This document shows positions 12,510 through 25,664 of a DNA stretch of 64,000 bases, piece by piece. The position numbers were made by a program, and so were the translations under genes. The stretch's first letter is position 1, and each line of letters starts with the position of its first letter. Source of the stretch: Gentiana macrophylla (Eukaryota > Streptophyta > Magnoliopsida > Gentianales > Gentianaceae); NCBI GenBank assembly GCA_026214975.1, contig CM047808.1, positions 11,434,267 to 11,498,266 of the forward strand. The letters run 5' to 3'. The notes under the pieces are model-generated. The model was not told the DNA's origin. It did not search any database and saw only the letters and a list, made by a program, of their open reading frames with translations.

Positions 12510-12860
12510 TCAAAACGTTCTCAGTACTTTTAAGAAAACCAATAAAACAACAAAAGACACGCCAAACACCCCCAATACGGAAAGGTCCTCTGCCAACTCA
12601 GAAAAACGTTGAATACAAACCAGACAATTACTTTCCACAATTAATGAGTAGAATAGAAGTTTAGTCGCCTTGCTTCCACCATGCATTGCCAAGTAGATCG
12701 CCCGCATCTCCGAAAATTCCACTATTATAATTGGATCTAAGTGATAAGAATAAGACGCCATAATAGATCTCGTGCGATCCCGAAATACGGTGGCGATGGT
12801 CGAGGAATTAGCACAAGATAACGTGTCGACATTGCACTTAATTAATCATACAATCGGTGC
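12510..12860 (-). pseudogene. LINE-type RNase H (RVT_3-like) relic
   Basis: A minus-strand frame (12761-12510) reads EFSEMRAIYLAMHGGSKA followed by LIVESNCLVCIQ. This resembles the helix and strand of the RNase H domain in plant non-LTR retrotransposons (typical form E..A...GL...G......ESD...V). The upstream part of the fold (about 12860-12762) is recognisable only loosely (FRDRTRSIMASYSYHL). Reverse transcriptase and the poly-A end are not seen. It could instead be a retroposed RNase H-like host fragment. Confidence 0.4.
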
Positions 12861-13319
12861 AACCCATCGAGTTGCATGAAACTGCCGAGCAACTACAATT
12901 CTAAAAGCCTCGGCGCTCGCCTACACTCATGCACCAAACTCAACGCTTTAGAAAAATGCCAGAAATACATTTTATAAAAAATTAAACTTATTCTAAACAA
13001 ATAAACAAGCTTATGAGACGAGTTGTGTTATATCAAATACTTAACAAGTCAATTTCGATCTTGCCTTTTCATGACTTGGGGTTGTTTTAATCTAGTCTAG
13101 TTCAAGCACTAGAGAATATCAACTCGGTTCAGCTCAACCACACCTTAATATGCAAGAGAGTGCCATTTGGACCGTCTCTCAGATTGTATATTGACCGGCA
13201 CATTAGAACATCCATTATGATTATATGATTCATTTTCTCATGGAAAAAAATTCAGTTTTTTATTTTTATTCTTATTTTTAGTGGACTGTTTTTTTTTTTT
13301 GGTTCTAAAATTAATGATA

Positions 13320-14281
13320 GATCTATGATAAGTTCATAATTGGTGAGGCATATATTGTATTTTTGGAGTGTTTTACGCGAAAAGATAATGTTCGGATAGT
13401 TGTTTTTTTGATGTTTTTCAGGACCTATATGATGGAGGCATAATTTTGGATGTTTTGAGTCATTTCGGAGTCATTTGAAGCGGTTTGTACGAAGTTGAAG
13501 TGAAGCGGTTAAGCTAGAAAAATAAAACAGTGCAGGGAAGCTAAAACCAGTTATGGTAAGATCCTACCATTGCCTGGACGAGTTTGACAGAATTGAAACA
13601 TATCAGCAGCGAATTTCACATCATTTTTTTTACCATTTAAACACTATTTTATGTTATTTTAACCCCATGTGTGGGTCCAACTTTAATTATTATTAGTATT
13701 TAGATAGAAATAAATATTTCTCAATCTCTAATTTGGAGATGATGCGACAAAAACAAAGAGAAGGGCGCCTCTTTGCCCTCTCATCTCCATCTTCATCTTT
13801 TTTTCATCATTTCTTCATGGATTGATGATTGTTTCTTGTTCATTTTAATAAATTAAGGTATTCTCTTTCTTTTTCTTGTGATTTTATCGTGAGAATGAGT
13901 AGGTAATTCCATTATTCCGGTTAATTGATTGTTGTACCCTTGATTTCTTGATGATTGTGAGATCAAATTGTTCCTAATCCTCGTTATCTTATTAGTATTT
14001 ATTTATTTTCTGCATTCATCGAAAAAACGATTAGAATATTGATCTGGTTATTTATGCACAATAGTTGAATCGGTTTTCTAATCAAGCACCAAATCTATCT
14101 TAGGCGGTTGTCATAAAAGATTGGATGGTAAACAACACATTGTCTAGGTTTGGCCGGTAAGGATTTCTGTTGTGAAAATAGATAATACTAAGGTTAAAAT
14201 AAAGCCGGTTAATACCTAGTAATTGGGTCTCTATAATCTTTAAGTGTTATGTCACCAAACTCCGGGCGGTCATTGCGGGTG
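13320..14281 (+). repeat. Left part of an outer LTR, split by the inner retrotransposon
   Basis: This AT-rich, gene-free sequence continues logically on the other side of the inner element at 21659-22016, where it ends CCAACA just before a primer-binding site. The 5' boundary is not certain; I place it near 13320 from composition only. The outer element belongs to the same PBS class as the inner one. Confidence 0.45.
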
Positions 14282-16664
14282 TGTGATAACGGAAAAATTC
14301 ACCGTTATTTTTATAACTTTTCAACCCACTTTTGATATCATTTCGAGCACTTTTATATCAATTAAAGTCATTAATTCCTAAATTTCATAAAAATATATAA
14401 GTCGTGACTATTTTGTAAAATATCGTGTTTTTATGTGTTTTTACTAGCTTTTGTACCGTTTAGTAACCGAGTGTCGTGGTCGGTTTACGTTTGGTATTTT
14501 GGTGATTTATTGCGTAATCATAAGTAGACCAAGATCCTACGTAACGACATGTTTTGAGCCCTAAAAGAGGTGTTTAGAGGGTTAGAAGAAGGTCTTGCGA
14601 AGCTTACGAGTTCAAAAGGGTCGTTTTTCCTAAGTACTTGAATCGTTACATATTTTCGACGGAGATTTGACCCAGCTTAGAGGCATTTTCAGGGGATGAC
14701 TTCTTAATGAAAGTTGTATATCTTCACATAAGCTTTCCAACGCACTTTGAATCACGTAAATTGGAGTTCTACAACTCAAGTTATGGTCAAGTGGCTTTAA
14801 TCGATTCAGATCGAGAAAATGTCGTAAACGACACGTAATGGAAATGACTCAATCAAAACGACATTTTCTGAAGAAGTTTCCTTAATAAAGTTGTATATCT
14901 TCAAGAAATCTTTCCAATGGATTTTGAATCAAGTCAATCGTTTCTACAACTCAAATGGTGGTTAAGTGGCTAATTGATTTGTATTAAGGAAAATGTCGGA
15001 AACGACACGTAATGAGAATGGCCCATCAAAAGGCGTTTTCTGAAGAAGTGACCTTCATGAAAGTTGTAGAGTTTTCCGAGAGCTTTCTAATGACGTTTAA
15101 ATCATGATTTTTGGAGGTCTACAACTCGAGATATGAATTTTAGAAGTTTAATATATAATTATATATATATATTATAAATCATTTGCACATGCTTGAGTGA
15201 TCAAATTGGTGGACATAATCATTGTACCGGACTGGTCCGGCCTTTACCTGGACTGGTCCGGCCTTGAACAATTTCTATATATATGGAGCCTCGGATCACG
15301 AGAGACCCTTTGCCCCTTTTCTCCTCTTCTCCTTCATCTTCTTCCATTTTATTTTTATGTTTTGAAACTATATGTAGTAATATATGTCGTTATAATGTCG
15401 GTGTAATAACCCGACTAGTTATAGTTTTAATATAATTTCGTTTCCGCTTTTTAATGCTTTCTTTTATTTTATGCAATTAGTATAAATATATATATATACG
15501 TATATTATATATATATCTATATCTATATATATCTATATATACATCTATACATTATATCTATATAATTTGTAGTTATCTTTTTCGTTTTGTTTTCTTTCGT
15601 TTTGTTATTTTCGTTGTTATTTTCGTTAATATGAGTAGTTAAACTCAACATAGCCGAATTATGTGAAAACGGGTGAAATTAACCCTTGGGAAACGAGATG
15701 GGAGTTGTGTGTGCTTAATTAAACGTTCTTATGATAAAATCATGTTCTAAAACTTGTTTTGATCATTTTCATAGTTTTGAATGAGATTGACAACCTTGTT
15801 CATTGCTATGAGATGTAGAAAGCAGTATTAAAGTCATTAAAACATAGCTTTAATCGTTAGATTGACAACTTTAAGTGACATGTTAGGACTATGCTTTTGT
15901 GAGGTTTTTCAGCGGTATTTTATTTTGGTCAACCATGTTAGGTAAGTTATCTCTCTAAAGGGAGGGTTAATAAGCCTAATGTGGGGGTTAAGTGAGAGCT
16001 GTTCAGATCTTAACGCAAGAATAAAGAGTTGACACCCGTGAATGTCATATGAATCGAATCGAGATAAAATACACTCCTTATCAAGTTTTTCTGTGGGGAG
16101 ATAACTTTGTTGGATCATGGCTCGGCTATGCTTTTTAATCACCTAGTTAATCTCGTTAGTTAAAATTTATTTTTTTCGCATTAGTATGAAAACTCCACCT
16201 AAAACTTTGATCGCCTAGACTAAGAACCACGTTCGCTTTGGTACTCACAACCACATTTCTCTTGGGACGACCTCGTACTCCTGTAGCTATCCTAGCAATC
16301 GACCTGGTACTCTGCCAGTTAGAGAGTTAGTTTACCCACAGTTGCGAGTCTTTATAAATGTATTTTTGAGGGGTAAATTTTAGCTCATAAAAAATTGGCG
16401 CCGTTGCCGGGGAAATGTGTGATATTGTTGTGATATCTTGTAAGTGAACCGAAGGCTTGGGCCTAGGTTTTTATTTTCTTGTTTTATTTAGATGTCGACA
16501 AAGAGCTATGGATGCTGAAGTGATATTGTCCTGAACTCGGTTTGAATACGACTTTGGTACTTAGCCTCTTCGGAGGGTGATATCTTGTAAGTCTGGCTAA
16601 AACTGGGGATTAGGGCCTTCGGCAACCATAACTTTTTGAGGGGTCTAAATATCGTGTGTTTACG

Positions 16665-16697
<33 letters not shown>

Positions 16698-19600
16698 AAA
16701 TTTTTATTGTTTTATTGTTGTTTTCTGAGATCTTGCAGATTGAGCTTAAATGGATGGATTTTTCAATCAAAACTACTCAATTTGAACAACAATACCCTTA
16801 CCAACCTTATCAACAACGATTGGTATCGAGAGCCTCAATATCAACGACAAAATAACCAAGGTTCATGGGATTATAAGTGCTCTAATGCATATCGAGGATC
16901 GAATTTTGGTTATTCGAGTAATGAGCCACCATATTACGAGGTTGTCCTAACCCTGGTGCTTATCAGGATTACGGTGTTCATGCTCAATGTGTTGATAGCT
17001 TCAACCAGATTCAACCACTGATAAGTGTGCGGAATGGCAAGAAAAGCGCTACTCACCTCGATATATCAAAGTCAATACGATCGCTTTCCCCCATACCACA
17101 AGAAGAATTCACCGGCAGACCAAATAGAGCAATTAGAAACGATTGAACCAGGTCTTGGAAGAAGCGATGTTGGACATGCAGGAGTTCAAGGTAAATCTTG
17201 ACTCCGCCATAAGAAATCTTCAAGACAAGGTGGGGAATTGATTGAATTAGTGAGGTATGTGAAAAGGTTGAGACATGTGAGGTGGTTAAGGATGATGATG
17301 TTATCACCGAAGAAGTTCGAGGTTGAGAATAAAGTTGAGGATTCGGTTTGCTATGCTAAGATTTGAGCCGATCTGAGCTAGAGGAGCGGGAGATTGATTG
17401 GCCATCTTTAGTAAAGCCACCGGGAGAGTTGGTAATAGTAGATATGTTGGTCCCGGATTACTACATTCGTCCACTCTGTGAGGATGAATTTTTCATGGTC
17501 CAGGTTTGTATACTCCCAATGGATGAGCTTTATGGTAATTTTCAAAAGAAGATGGTTCGACGATCGATAAAAGAAGATTCTCTGGTGGGGAGGAGGTAGC
17601 ATCGAGAGCCAAGCGAGGTAATGCGTTTCTAGACAATTTAATTTCTTTGGTTCTCGCATTGTTAATTTTTCTTAAGCTATTGATCTTCTTAAGTTCTGAT
17701 TTTGGTTGATAACTTGTAAATACTACTTTTGTCGAGCCAACGACGTTAAACAAAAGCGCTACCGGGAGGCAGCCCGTTAAATAAATAATTTGGATAAGCC
17801 TAGTCTTAATGAAATGTAGAATCTGTAAAATGAATGATCACAATGAAATCACAACCAAGTCTCAGGATGGATGTTTGAATGTCATTAATAGGGAACGATT
17901 AGGTGGTTATCCGAAAATCCCGAGGGAGTATAAAGAAAACATTCAAATGCATCATTTCTTGGACTTAGGTTGTTGAATCCTTGAGGATCTGGGTATAAAA
18001 GACTCAATACTCTTTCACACATTTCATTTTATGATCTAGTCTGTTTCAAATTTCTAGTCGTTGTAGTATAGTGGTGAGTATTCCCACCTTAATAAAACAA
18101 GTGTGTAATAAAAATGAATCTATGAATAGCTGACATGACTACGATATATGATTATGTGATACTCTCTATGATACGTATATGCTTAGATGTTCTGTGCTTT
18201 ACCCGTGTGGGTTATGTTTCCATCTAAAGCTATTATATTGCCTATCGAATTTTACGACGTGTGAGGGCCATTATCTTATTATTCCCATATCCCTATTCGA
18301 TGTCTTGCACGAGGACCATGTCTGTGTTTGCTTTGTTTTGGTTGTTTTCATATAGGGATTCGGGACGTGCTTTCTCATGGTCATTTATTCACGATTCGAT
18401 AGCACATTTCTACGCCAAGTTTATAAGCTAAGTTCTCCTCTCTATCTCATTTACACTCTGAGAATAATGCAAAATCGTAAGTGGGGGTAGAGTGCGGTTG
18501 GTTTAGAAATGGCGGTAAGTGTTTAAACCCTTAGTTTTGATTCTTTTTCGAGCATTATTTAGTTGATTAAAATAATCAGTATAAGGTATATATTTCATGA
18601 ATTTAAAGATGTAATGATCAATTTGATATGTATAACTAATTTGAACCGTAAGTGCATTTTAACCTCAAATTTATTTGTGTAACATGAATTCCTTCACGTA
18701 AGCCTTTGATATTGAAGTGAAAATTTTAAATCAGATCCATTCAAAGATCCTAGTGATTATCCTGAGAGACTTGCGGTAACTTAGTACCTAACTTTTGAGC
18801 GTGTCTTGTGAATATCCGAAGGTTTGAATGTGATAGAAAGAATGTCAAAATAAGATAAACTATATATATGTCGGTTGTAGCTACCAATGATTTGAGTGCA
18901 GTAGGGCGTTATCACGAAACGTCCTATATCACTATGAGGTTTTAAAGCTCCCGACTGCCTGATGATATTAGTCCAGCTAGGGTGTTATCACGAAACATCC
19001 TATTGCTGGGAATGAGGGCATAAGCTACACATGTGAAAAGAAAAAAAAAGAGAAAAAAAAAGAAAAAAAAAAGAAAGAGAATTAGATAGGTATTAATGTA
19101 TTCGATCTCACCTCATGACGCTTGCAAGATAGTCGATTTTGGCAATGAGTTCGGATATGTTAGTATTCTGTGAAAAAAAAAAAAAAAAAAAAAAAAAGAA
19201 AAAGAGAGTTATCTTCTAACTATCCCCAGTATAAACTGAATGATATGCTTTAGGGATTATCCTAATGAGTACACGGGAGGACGTTGTGTGGAATTGTTAC
19301 TACCTATACCTAGGAAAGTCATTAGGGTTTGTCTGAATGGATATTTGTGCGTATTGCTTGAATTATTTAAGAGAGATAGTGAAAATTGAAAAGGCATGTC
19401 ACACACTCACTCTGTTATACATTTATATTGCGGTTAACGTGTAGTTATGATTCGAATGGTTGCATAATCGATTGTCATTCATATCTTATCTTCATGAATT
19501 TTTCTTCATTCATTTTATTTTATCGCTTATTTTGTTCGAGGGCGACCAAAAGCTAAGTGGGGGAGTTGTGATAACGGAAAAATTCACCGTTATTTTATAA

Positions 19601-21658
19601 CTTTTCAACCCACTTTTGATATCATTTCGAGCACTTTTATATCAATTAAAGTCATTAATTCCTAAATTTCATAAAAATATATAAGTCGTGACTATTTTGT
19701 AAAATATCGTGTTTTTATGTGTTTTTACTAGCTTTTGTACGGTTTAGTAACCGGAGTGTGTAAATGTCAGTTCGTTTGGTATTTTGGTGATTTATTGCGT
19801 AATCATAAGTAGACCAAGATCCTACGTAACGACATGTTTTGAGCCCTAAAGAGGTGTTTAGAGGGTTAGAAGAAGGTGCCACAAACTTACGAGTTCAAAA
19901 GTCGTTTTCCTAAGTGCTTGAATCGTTACATATTTTCGACGGAGATTTGACCCAGCTTAGAGGCATTTTCAGGGGATGACTTCTTAATGAAAGTTGTAGA
20001 TCTTCACATAAGCTTTCCAACGCACTTTGAATCACGTAAATTGGAGTTCTACAACTCAAGTTATGGTCAAGTGGCTAATCGATTCGTATCAGTAAAATGT
20101 CGTAAAACGACACGTAATGGAAATGGCTCAATCAAAACGACATTTTCTGAAGAAGTTTCCTTAATAAAAGTTGTATATCTTCAAGAAATCTTTCCAATGG
20201 ATTTTGAATCAAGTCAATCGGATTTCTACAACTCAAATGGTGGTCAAGTGGCTAATTGATTTGTATTAAGGAAAATGTCGGAAAACGACACGTAATGAGA
20301 ATGGCCCATCAAAAAGGCGTTTTCTGAAGAAGTGACCTTCATGAAAGTTGTAGAGTTTTCCGAGAGCTTTCTAATGACGTTTAAATCATGATTTTTGGAG
20401 GTCTACAACTCGAGATATGAATTTTAGAAGTTTAATATATAATTATATATATATATTATAACCATTGCATATGCTTGAGTGATCAAATTGGTGGACATAA
20501 TCATTGTACCGACTGGTCCGGCCCTTACCCGACTGGTCCGGCCTTGAACAATTTCTATATATATGAGCCTCGATGCAAAGACCACTTTGCCCCTTTTCTC
20601 TCTCTTCTCTTCTTTCATCTTCTTCCATTTTATTTTTATGTTTTGAAATTTTTATATGTAGTAATATATGTCGTTATAATGTCGATTGTAATAACCCGAC
20701 TAGTTATAGTTTTAATATAATTTCGTTTCCGCTTTTTAATGCTTTCTTTTATTTTATGCAATTAGTATAAATATATATATATATCGTATATTATATATAT
20801 ATACATATCTATATATATCTATATATACATCTATCGTATATATCTATATATTTGTAGTTATCTTTTTCGTTTTGTTTTCTTTCGTTTTGTTATTTTCGTT
20901 AATATGAGTAGTTAAACTCAACATAGCCGAATTATGTGAAAACGGGTGAAATTAACCCTTGGGAAACGAGATGGGAGTTGTGTGTGCTTAATTAAACGTT
21001 CTTATGATAAAATCATGTTCTAAAACTTGTTTTGATCATTTTCATAGTTTTGAATGAGATTGACAACCTTGTTCATTGCTATGAGATGTAGAAACAGGTA
21101 TTAAAGTCATTAAAACATAGCTTTAATCGTTAGATTGACAACCTAAGTGACATGTTAGGACTATGCTTTTGTGAGGTTTTTCAAATGTATTTTATTTTGG
21201 TCAACCATGTTAGGTAAGTTATCTCTCTAAAGAGGGTTAATAAGCCTAATGTGGGGGTTAAGTGAGAGTCGCTCGATCTTAACGCAAGAATAAAAGAGTT
21301 GACACCCGTGAATGTCATATGAATCGAATCGAGATAAAATACACTCCTTATCAAGTTTTTCTGTGGGGAGATAACTTTGTTGGATCATGGCTCGGCTATG
21401 CTTTTTAATCACCTAGTTAATCTCGTTAGTCAAAATTTATTTTTTCGCATTAGTATGAAAACTCCACCTAAAACTTTGATCGCTTTAGACTAAGAACCAC
21501 GTTAACTTTGGTACTCACAACCACATTTCTCTTGGGATCTACCTCGTACTCCTGTAGCTATCCTAGCAATCGACCAGTACTCTGCCCGGTTAGAGTTAGT
21601 TTACCCACGATTCACGAGTCTTTATAAATGTATTTTTGAGGGGTAAATTTTAAGCTCA
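14282..21658 (+). mobile_element. Non-autonomous Athila/Tat-type LTR retrotransposon, 7.4 kb
   Basis: The two LTRs begin TGTGATAACGG and end AGCTCA (14282-16387 and 19567-21658, about 2.1 kb each) and are nearly identical apart from small indels, implying a recent insertion. The left LTR is followed by the primer-binding site TGGCGCCGTTGCCGGGGA (16396-16413), the tRNA-Asp type used by the Athila/Tat lineage of Ty3/gypsy. The right LTR is preceded by the purine tract AAGTGGGGGAG. The 3.2 kb interior has only decayed gag-like debris (about 16740-17020) and no protease, RT or integrase, so it must depend on enzymes supplied in trans. No clean 5-bp target duplication could be read. Confidence 0.9.
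16740..17610 (+). pseudogene. Decayed gag-like remnant inside the inner LTR element
   Basis: Frame fragments rich in Tyr, Gln and Asn (YPYQPYQQ, YQRQNNQGSWDY, NPGAYQDYG) resemble the low-complexity start of gag in this retroelement class and the gag start at 22121. Stops and shifts interrupt it. A further open stretch at 17363-17599 has no clear family. Confidence 0.45.
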
Positions 21659-22016
21659 TCGATGTGCCATAATTATGGTTTAATTAGTGGCGGTTGTCCT
21701 AATTAAATTAATTTAGGAGAGATTGGTTGATTCACGATCGTGGTCAACTATAACCAATTTATTAATAATTTAATGAGTCATCTTTGAATCGATGATCAAT
21801 CGTAGGAATCGAGGGGGAAACGATTGATTGACTGGAACTTTTCTTCATTTATTTTTCTTTTCTTCGTAGGAAATTAGATAATAACAAAAATATATTTTAT
21901 TTTATAAATTTTAGAAGAAATAAGTCCACCGTTCCCTGTGGGTTCGACCCCTACTTCTACTATACTAGCTATAGAGGTTGTAGGTGAATCATTTTCGGTG
22001 GCTTGACGACCCAACA
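21659..22016 (+). repeat. Right part of the outer LTR
   Basis: This is the continuation of the LTR interrupted at 14281. It ends GACCCAACA at 22016. A primer-binding site, TGGCGCCGTTGCCGGGGA, follows at 22022-22039, which fixes this as an LTR 3' end and gives the plus-strand orientation. Confidence 0.75.
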
Positions 22017-22120
22017 AATTTTGGCGCCGTTGCCGGGGAGCGGTGCTAAATGACTTATTTCTTTTGAAATTTTGTATATAGTTTTTTGTGTGTTGCTTTG
22101 TTTTGTCCTTGTTTGCAAGC

Positions 22121-22462
22121 ATGTCAGGTTACCACTACGCAACTCCTATCGCAAATCATGATGTGTATGGATACCGGGTGAATAATTCATATGAAGATAG
22201 ATGTTATCCTAGTGATCCAAGTTATCCGGATTGGGGCTATGATTGGTCCAATTCTCAACAGTCTTTTGAATTTGAAAGTCCGATTCCCTGTTCAAATGAA
22301 TCTATTGAAGCCATGATGCAGTCTCTTACTAACACTCTAACGCAAATGCTCCGAAAAGCTAATGTAGAGTTTCTACAAGTAATTGGGCAAGAGATTTCAC
22401 AGTTCAGAGAAGAGCAAAGCGCATGGGTTCAGAATATGCAAGGGAAAATTGACGAGCTGTAA
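22121..22462 (+). CDS. N-terminal gag fragment of the outer LTR element
   Basis: An ATG at 22121 opens a 113-residue frame starting MSGYHYATPIANHDVYGY. Its first half is rich in Tyr, Ser and Asn and its second half is a predicted coiled-coil-like helix (MMQSLTNTLTQMLRKANVEF and following). It starts about 80 bp after the primer-binding site, the expected position for gag. The frame stops at 22462 and nothing retroviral follows, so the element is truncated here. Confidence 0.6.
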   Translation: MSGYHYATPIANHDVYGYRVNNSYEDRCYPSDPSYPDWGYDWSNSQQSFEFESPIPCSNESIEAMMQSLTNTLTQMLRKANVEFLQVIGQEISQFREEQSAWVQNMQGKIDEL

Positions 22463-22795
22463 ACTAATTACATGAATGCAAAGCACCACAAAAATTCCAA
22501 AAATGACGCCGTCCAACCGTCTCATCAACCCCATGTACCATAATGCAAGCCAAATGGTAATCAAGCAATATATTCACACACTAGTTTTCATACAACTATC
22601 TTTAACTCACTTGATCACAAAATTTAAAGTGGCAAGATAAAAGAGTCCTAACTTGTCCACACGGGAAAACTCTCAATAAAGATGTATAGGGATAATTCTC
22701 ACTCTCTCAAAAATCAACACAGACCCAAGAATTACCATAGGTTTGCATATCAATCAAATCTCCACCACTATGAATTCAAAATCCAATGCACCATA
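22463..22795. other. No gene seen
   Basis: AT-rich sequence after the truncated gag, without ORFs or recognisable repeats. Confidence 0.4.
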
Positions 22796-22799
22796 TATC

Positions 22800-23416
22800 A
22801 CAGTTTTTATTGTCACGGTTTTTAAGAAAGCTGAGACAAAAATCAGTCAATCACATTTTTTATCTGTGATTAAAATAATATGATATTTTACAATGATATC
22901 TTTGTTTAGTGTGGTAAAAAATGACAAGAAAGAAGGCACCGGTCCAGTGGTACTTAGTGTGACTTGTTAATCCGGAGTATCCGAGTTTGAGTCCCACTAA
23001 GAACAAAAAAATGTGTGTGCATATATTTCATTTTTGAAAAAAAAGAATGATCACACTTTTATACGTGTGATTGAAATTATAATAGATCTCGGTTTTTATG
23101 TGTGATAACAACTAAAATATATCACAATTTTTAAATGTGTTGAAATTATAATAGATCTCGGTTTTTACGTATGATAAAAACTATAATGGATCACGGTTTT
23201 TAAGTGTGATAACAACTAAATTTTTAAGTGTGATAACAACTATAATAGATCACAGTTTTTAAGTGTGATAACAACTATAATAGGTCACAGTTTTTAAATG
23301 TGAATGAATTAAAATACTTTATGTCACACCTCAATATGTCACACTTTGAAAACTGTGACTAATGTGAATATGTCACATTTAAAAACTGTGATCTTTATAC
23401 TTTTTCTGTAGTAGTG
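22800..23416. mobile_element. CACTA-like element end with subterminal repeats
   Basis: At least eight copies of a unit of the type ATCACAGTTTTTAAGTGTGA, in both orientations, run from about 22797 to 23395, with AACAACTATAATAG spacers making a roughly 36-bp periodicity at 23100-23300. On the minus strand the segment begins CACTACTACAGAAAAAG at 23416, a CACTA-type terminus, and dense inverted subterminal repeats are typical of that superfamily. The matching left terminus is not identified and there is no transposase, so this is a deletion derivative or MITE. Confidence 0.5.
22938..23010 (+). mobile_element. tRNA-like (SINE-like) insertion inside the CACTA-like region
   Basis: An A-box-like GGTCCAGTGGTACTTAG (22943) and a B-box-like GAGTTTGAGTCCC (22983) have tRNA-like spacing, followed by A-rich sequence. 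No clear target duplication was found, so it could be a SINE head or a tRNA-related relic. Confidence 0.4.
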
Positions 23417-24625
23417 AAATCATTTATGACTTACCTAGTGTTGCCAGACACGGAGTTTGGGAGCGTTACATTCTACCAAAGGCCGTGTACAAATGTCATT
23501 GTAAGGTGTTATGTTAACCCTCCGAAGTATTTTTCTTTCCACACTTGTAAAATCATCCATTGTTGATGTTCTTACGAGATTCTACTATAGGAGTTCTATT
23601 AGCATCACGCACAAATATCTAACGAGGATATCGTTTCGATCTTTATGCACAAATGATAGTATGAGAACCTAGACAACATCAACCTAGCAAGAACTATCCA
23701 ACTTAAAAGACAGTGCATACACAATAGAAAGATTGAAAAAGAACAGTAAGAAGAGAAGGCCAACATGAAGCAGACGAAAACAGAGGCAAACACTATGATA
23801 AGAAAGACAAGAGAAACTCATCTAGCAGTACCTAACACAACAATAAAACACATACGAAGCTGCTTTTCATAAGAATGCAAGGTACGGCGTTGAACTGCCC
23901 AAACATCGGTGTTGGACTGCCCAGTCGATGCCCACACAGCATGATATAAATAAATGTGCTACCACAAACATATGCAATAATGTTAATAATTTTTCAAGGC
24001 AAAACCCAGAAAAATTGGGGAAAAGGAATACATAAAATACACCAATGTGGTATATTACGTGACAAACCGACAATTTACTTCAATGTATCAAAAAAACAAT
24101 CAATGTGGCATATCACGAGAAATCAGGAGATTTATAACAACAAATTCTAATCAAATTTATGCAGATTATGAAGAATATACAACAACACGGACGCTAAGAA
24201 AATAGATACAGAATAGCTCAATAAATCAAGAGGTTACCATCTTGCTTCTTTCAAACATTTTAACTAAAAGGATCATCAATATCAAATGTCGTACTTTTGT
24301 TTTTAACTCATCAACTGATTTTCATCCATTTTGACCTTTCCTGTATTTTGAAAGGGAAAAAAAACAAAAGATAAGTGCTAAAAAATTGCATAAAGAAAGA
24401 AGAAATTGAGCTTTTTCGTTAGTGGCACAACATTTGATCTATTTTTGGGGCACCACAGTGACTATTTCGACTTCTCGAAAGTTGAATATAAGCTCAACAT
24501 TCTCGAAATATGATGCAATGATGAAATTCGTTGTTGTGCCTTTAACGAGCATGAAAAATCAAGGCTTAATATACAGATTCATGTCATTGATATGTTATAA
24601 AAAAGAAGAAATATGCAAAGAAGCA
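23417..24625. other. No gene seen
   Basis: AT-rich sequence. Short ORFs on both strands have no recognisable similarity or codon structure. Confidence 0.4.
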
Positions 24626-24627
24626 AA

Positions 24628-24771
24628 AAAGGACTCTACCTTTAAAGCAAACCCGAATAACGAAGAACCTCGACCGGAGCGATCGAAAGCCGGAGGTACA
24701 TCCGGAGACACATTGGATATGAATAATCCATACAATCCCATTCCAGATATTAACATCACGAGATCCGCAAA
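24628..24771 (-). pseudogene. Fragment of a UPF0114-family membrane protein gene
   Basis: A minus-strand frame reads FADLVMLISGMGLYGLFIS, then VSPDVPPAFDRSG and GSSLFGFALK. This matches the conserved core of the UPF0114 (YqhA-like) family, a predicted chloroplast membrane protein in plants, normally about 270 residues. Only this segment is recognisable, with no start, no neighbouring exons and degraded flanks, so it is a captured or decayed fragment rather than a working gene. Confidence 0.6.
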
Positions 24772-24779
24772 GAAGATTT

Positions 24780-25660
24780 ACATACGCAATAAAAAGGACA
24801 TAGAAAACGACTACAAATATGGTGCGAACACACAGAGATAACAAAATCGGCACACTTTCCATATTAAGTAAGTGCGAGATAGAGGAAAGATGAATCTTTG
24901 CACGTCCAAGTAGTATCAAAATCATCATCGTGCTACAGATAAGCAGCGAAGTCCAAAAACTGAAACACCGCAAAAAATGACCTGTAATATAAGACTAGGC
25001 ATTGCTGTACCGTAATGTTGTACGCTTTCTTTATATATAAAATATCAGTTCCTTGTTTTAAAAAAAAAAAAAAAAACAGAGTAGGCAAACTTGTAGGTTA
25101 TTGCTAACACTTAACAACACGCAAACGAGGAAGACGAATTTACCTCAATGTACTCAACTTCCATTTCTCGATGTACAAAGCATCCATTCCCACGTACAAG
25201 AATATAAATGTTTCAGCAATAAAGGAAATCATTGTGAACGTATGCCCGCAATGAATAACATGGCTCAGCGTGGACAAAATACTGCTAGGATTACATGAAT
25301 TAAAATGCAGTTATTTTGAAGAGACAAGGAGCCTACTTGATTCATATATACACGTCTGGTTGTATTTTCGGACAAGTTGTGCCACGCGTAGTGAGACATG
25401 AGAATCTAGCAAAGAACAACGTCGAATCTTGCTCGGCTGCATAATCTGCCGAGACAACAAAACAAAAGATTTCTTGTATTTAACTGATCGATACAATAAA
25501 CTTTTCAAGAGGATCTTCTCCCAATATGATCTTCGAAATTCCTTCTCATCTATGTAAGGGCAGATAAAGTGTATACACTATAATGCTGCTTCAGACATAT
25601 AAAATTAGTTGCAATGTTTTTACCTCTGCCGCCATGTAAGAGAGGTAAGCCATTAAAGGA
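24780..25660. other. No confident gene; possible minus-strand exon debris
   Basis: An acceptor-like TCTCGGCAG (about 25443-25451, minus) precedes an open stretch without recognised family. It may belong to the same fragment set as the UPF0114 piece. Nothing else is supported. Confidence 0.25.
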
Positions 25661-25664
25661 ATTA

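Noticed and set aside
24422..24841. 139-codon plus-strand frame
   Set aside because: The recognisable protein similarity in this interval (UPF0114) is on the minus strand, so the plus frame is a shadow.
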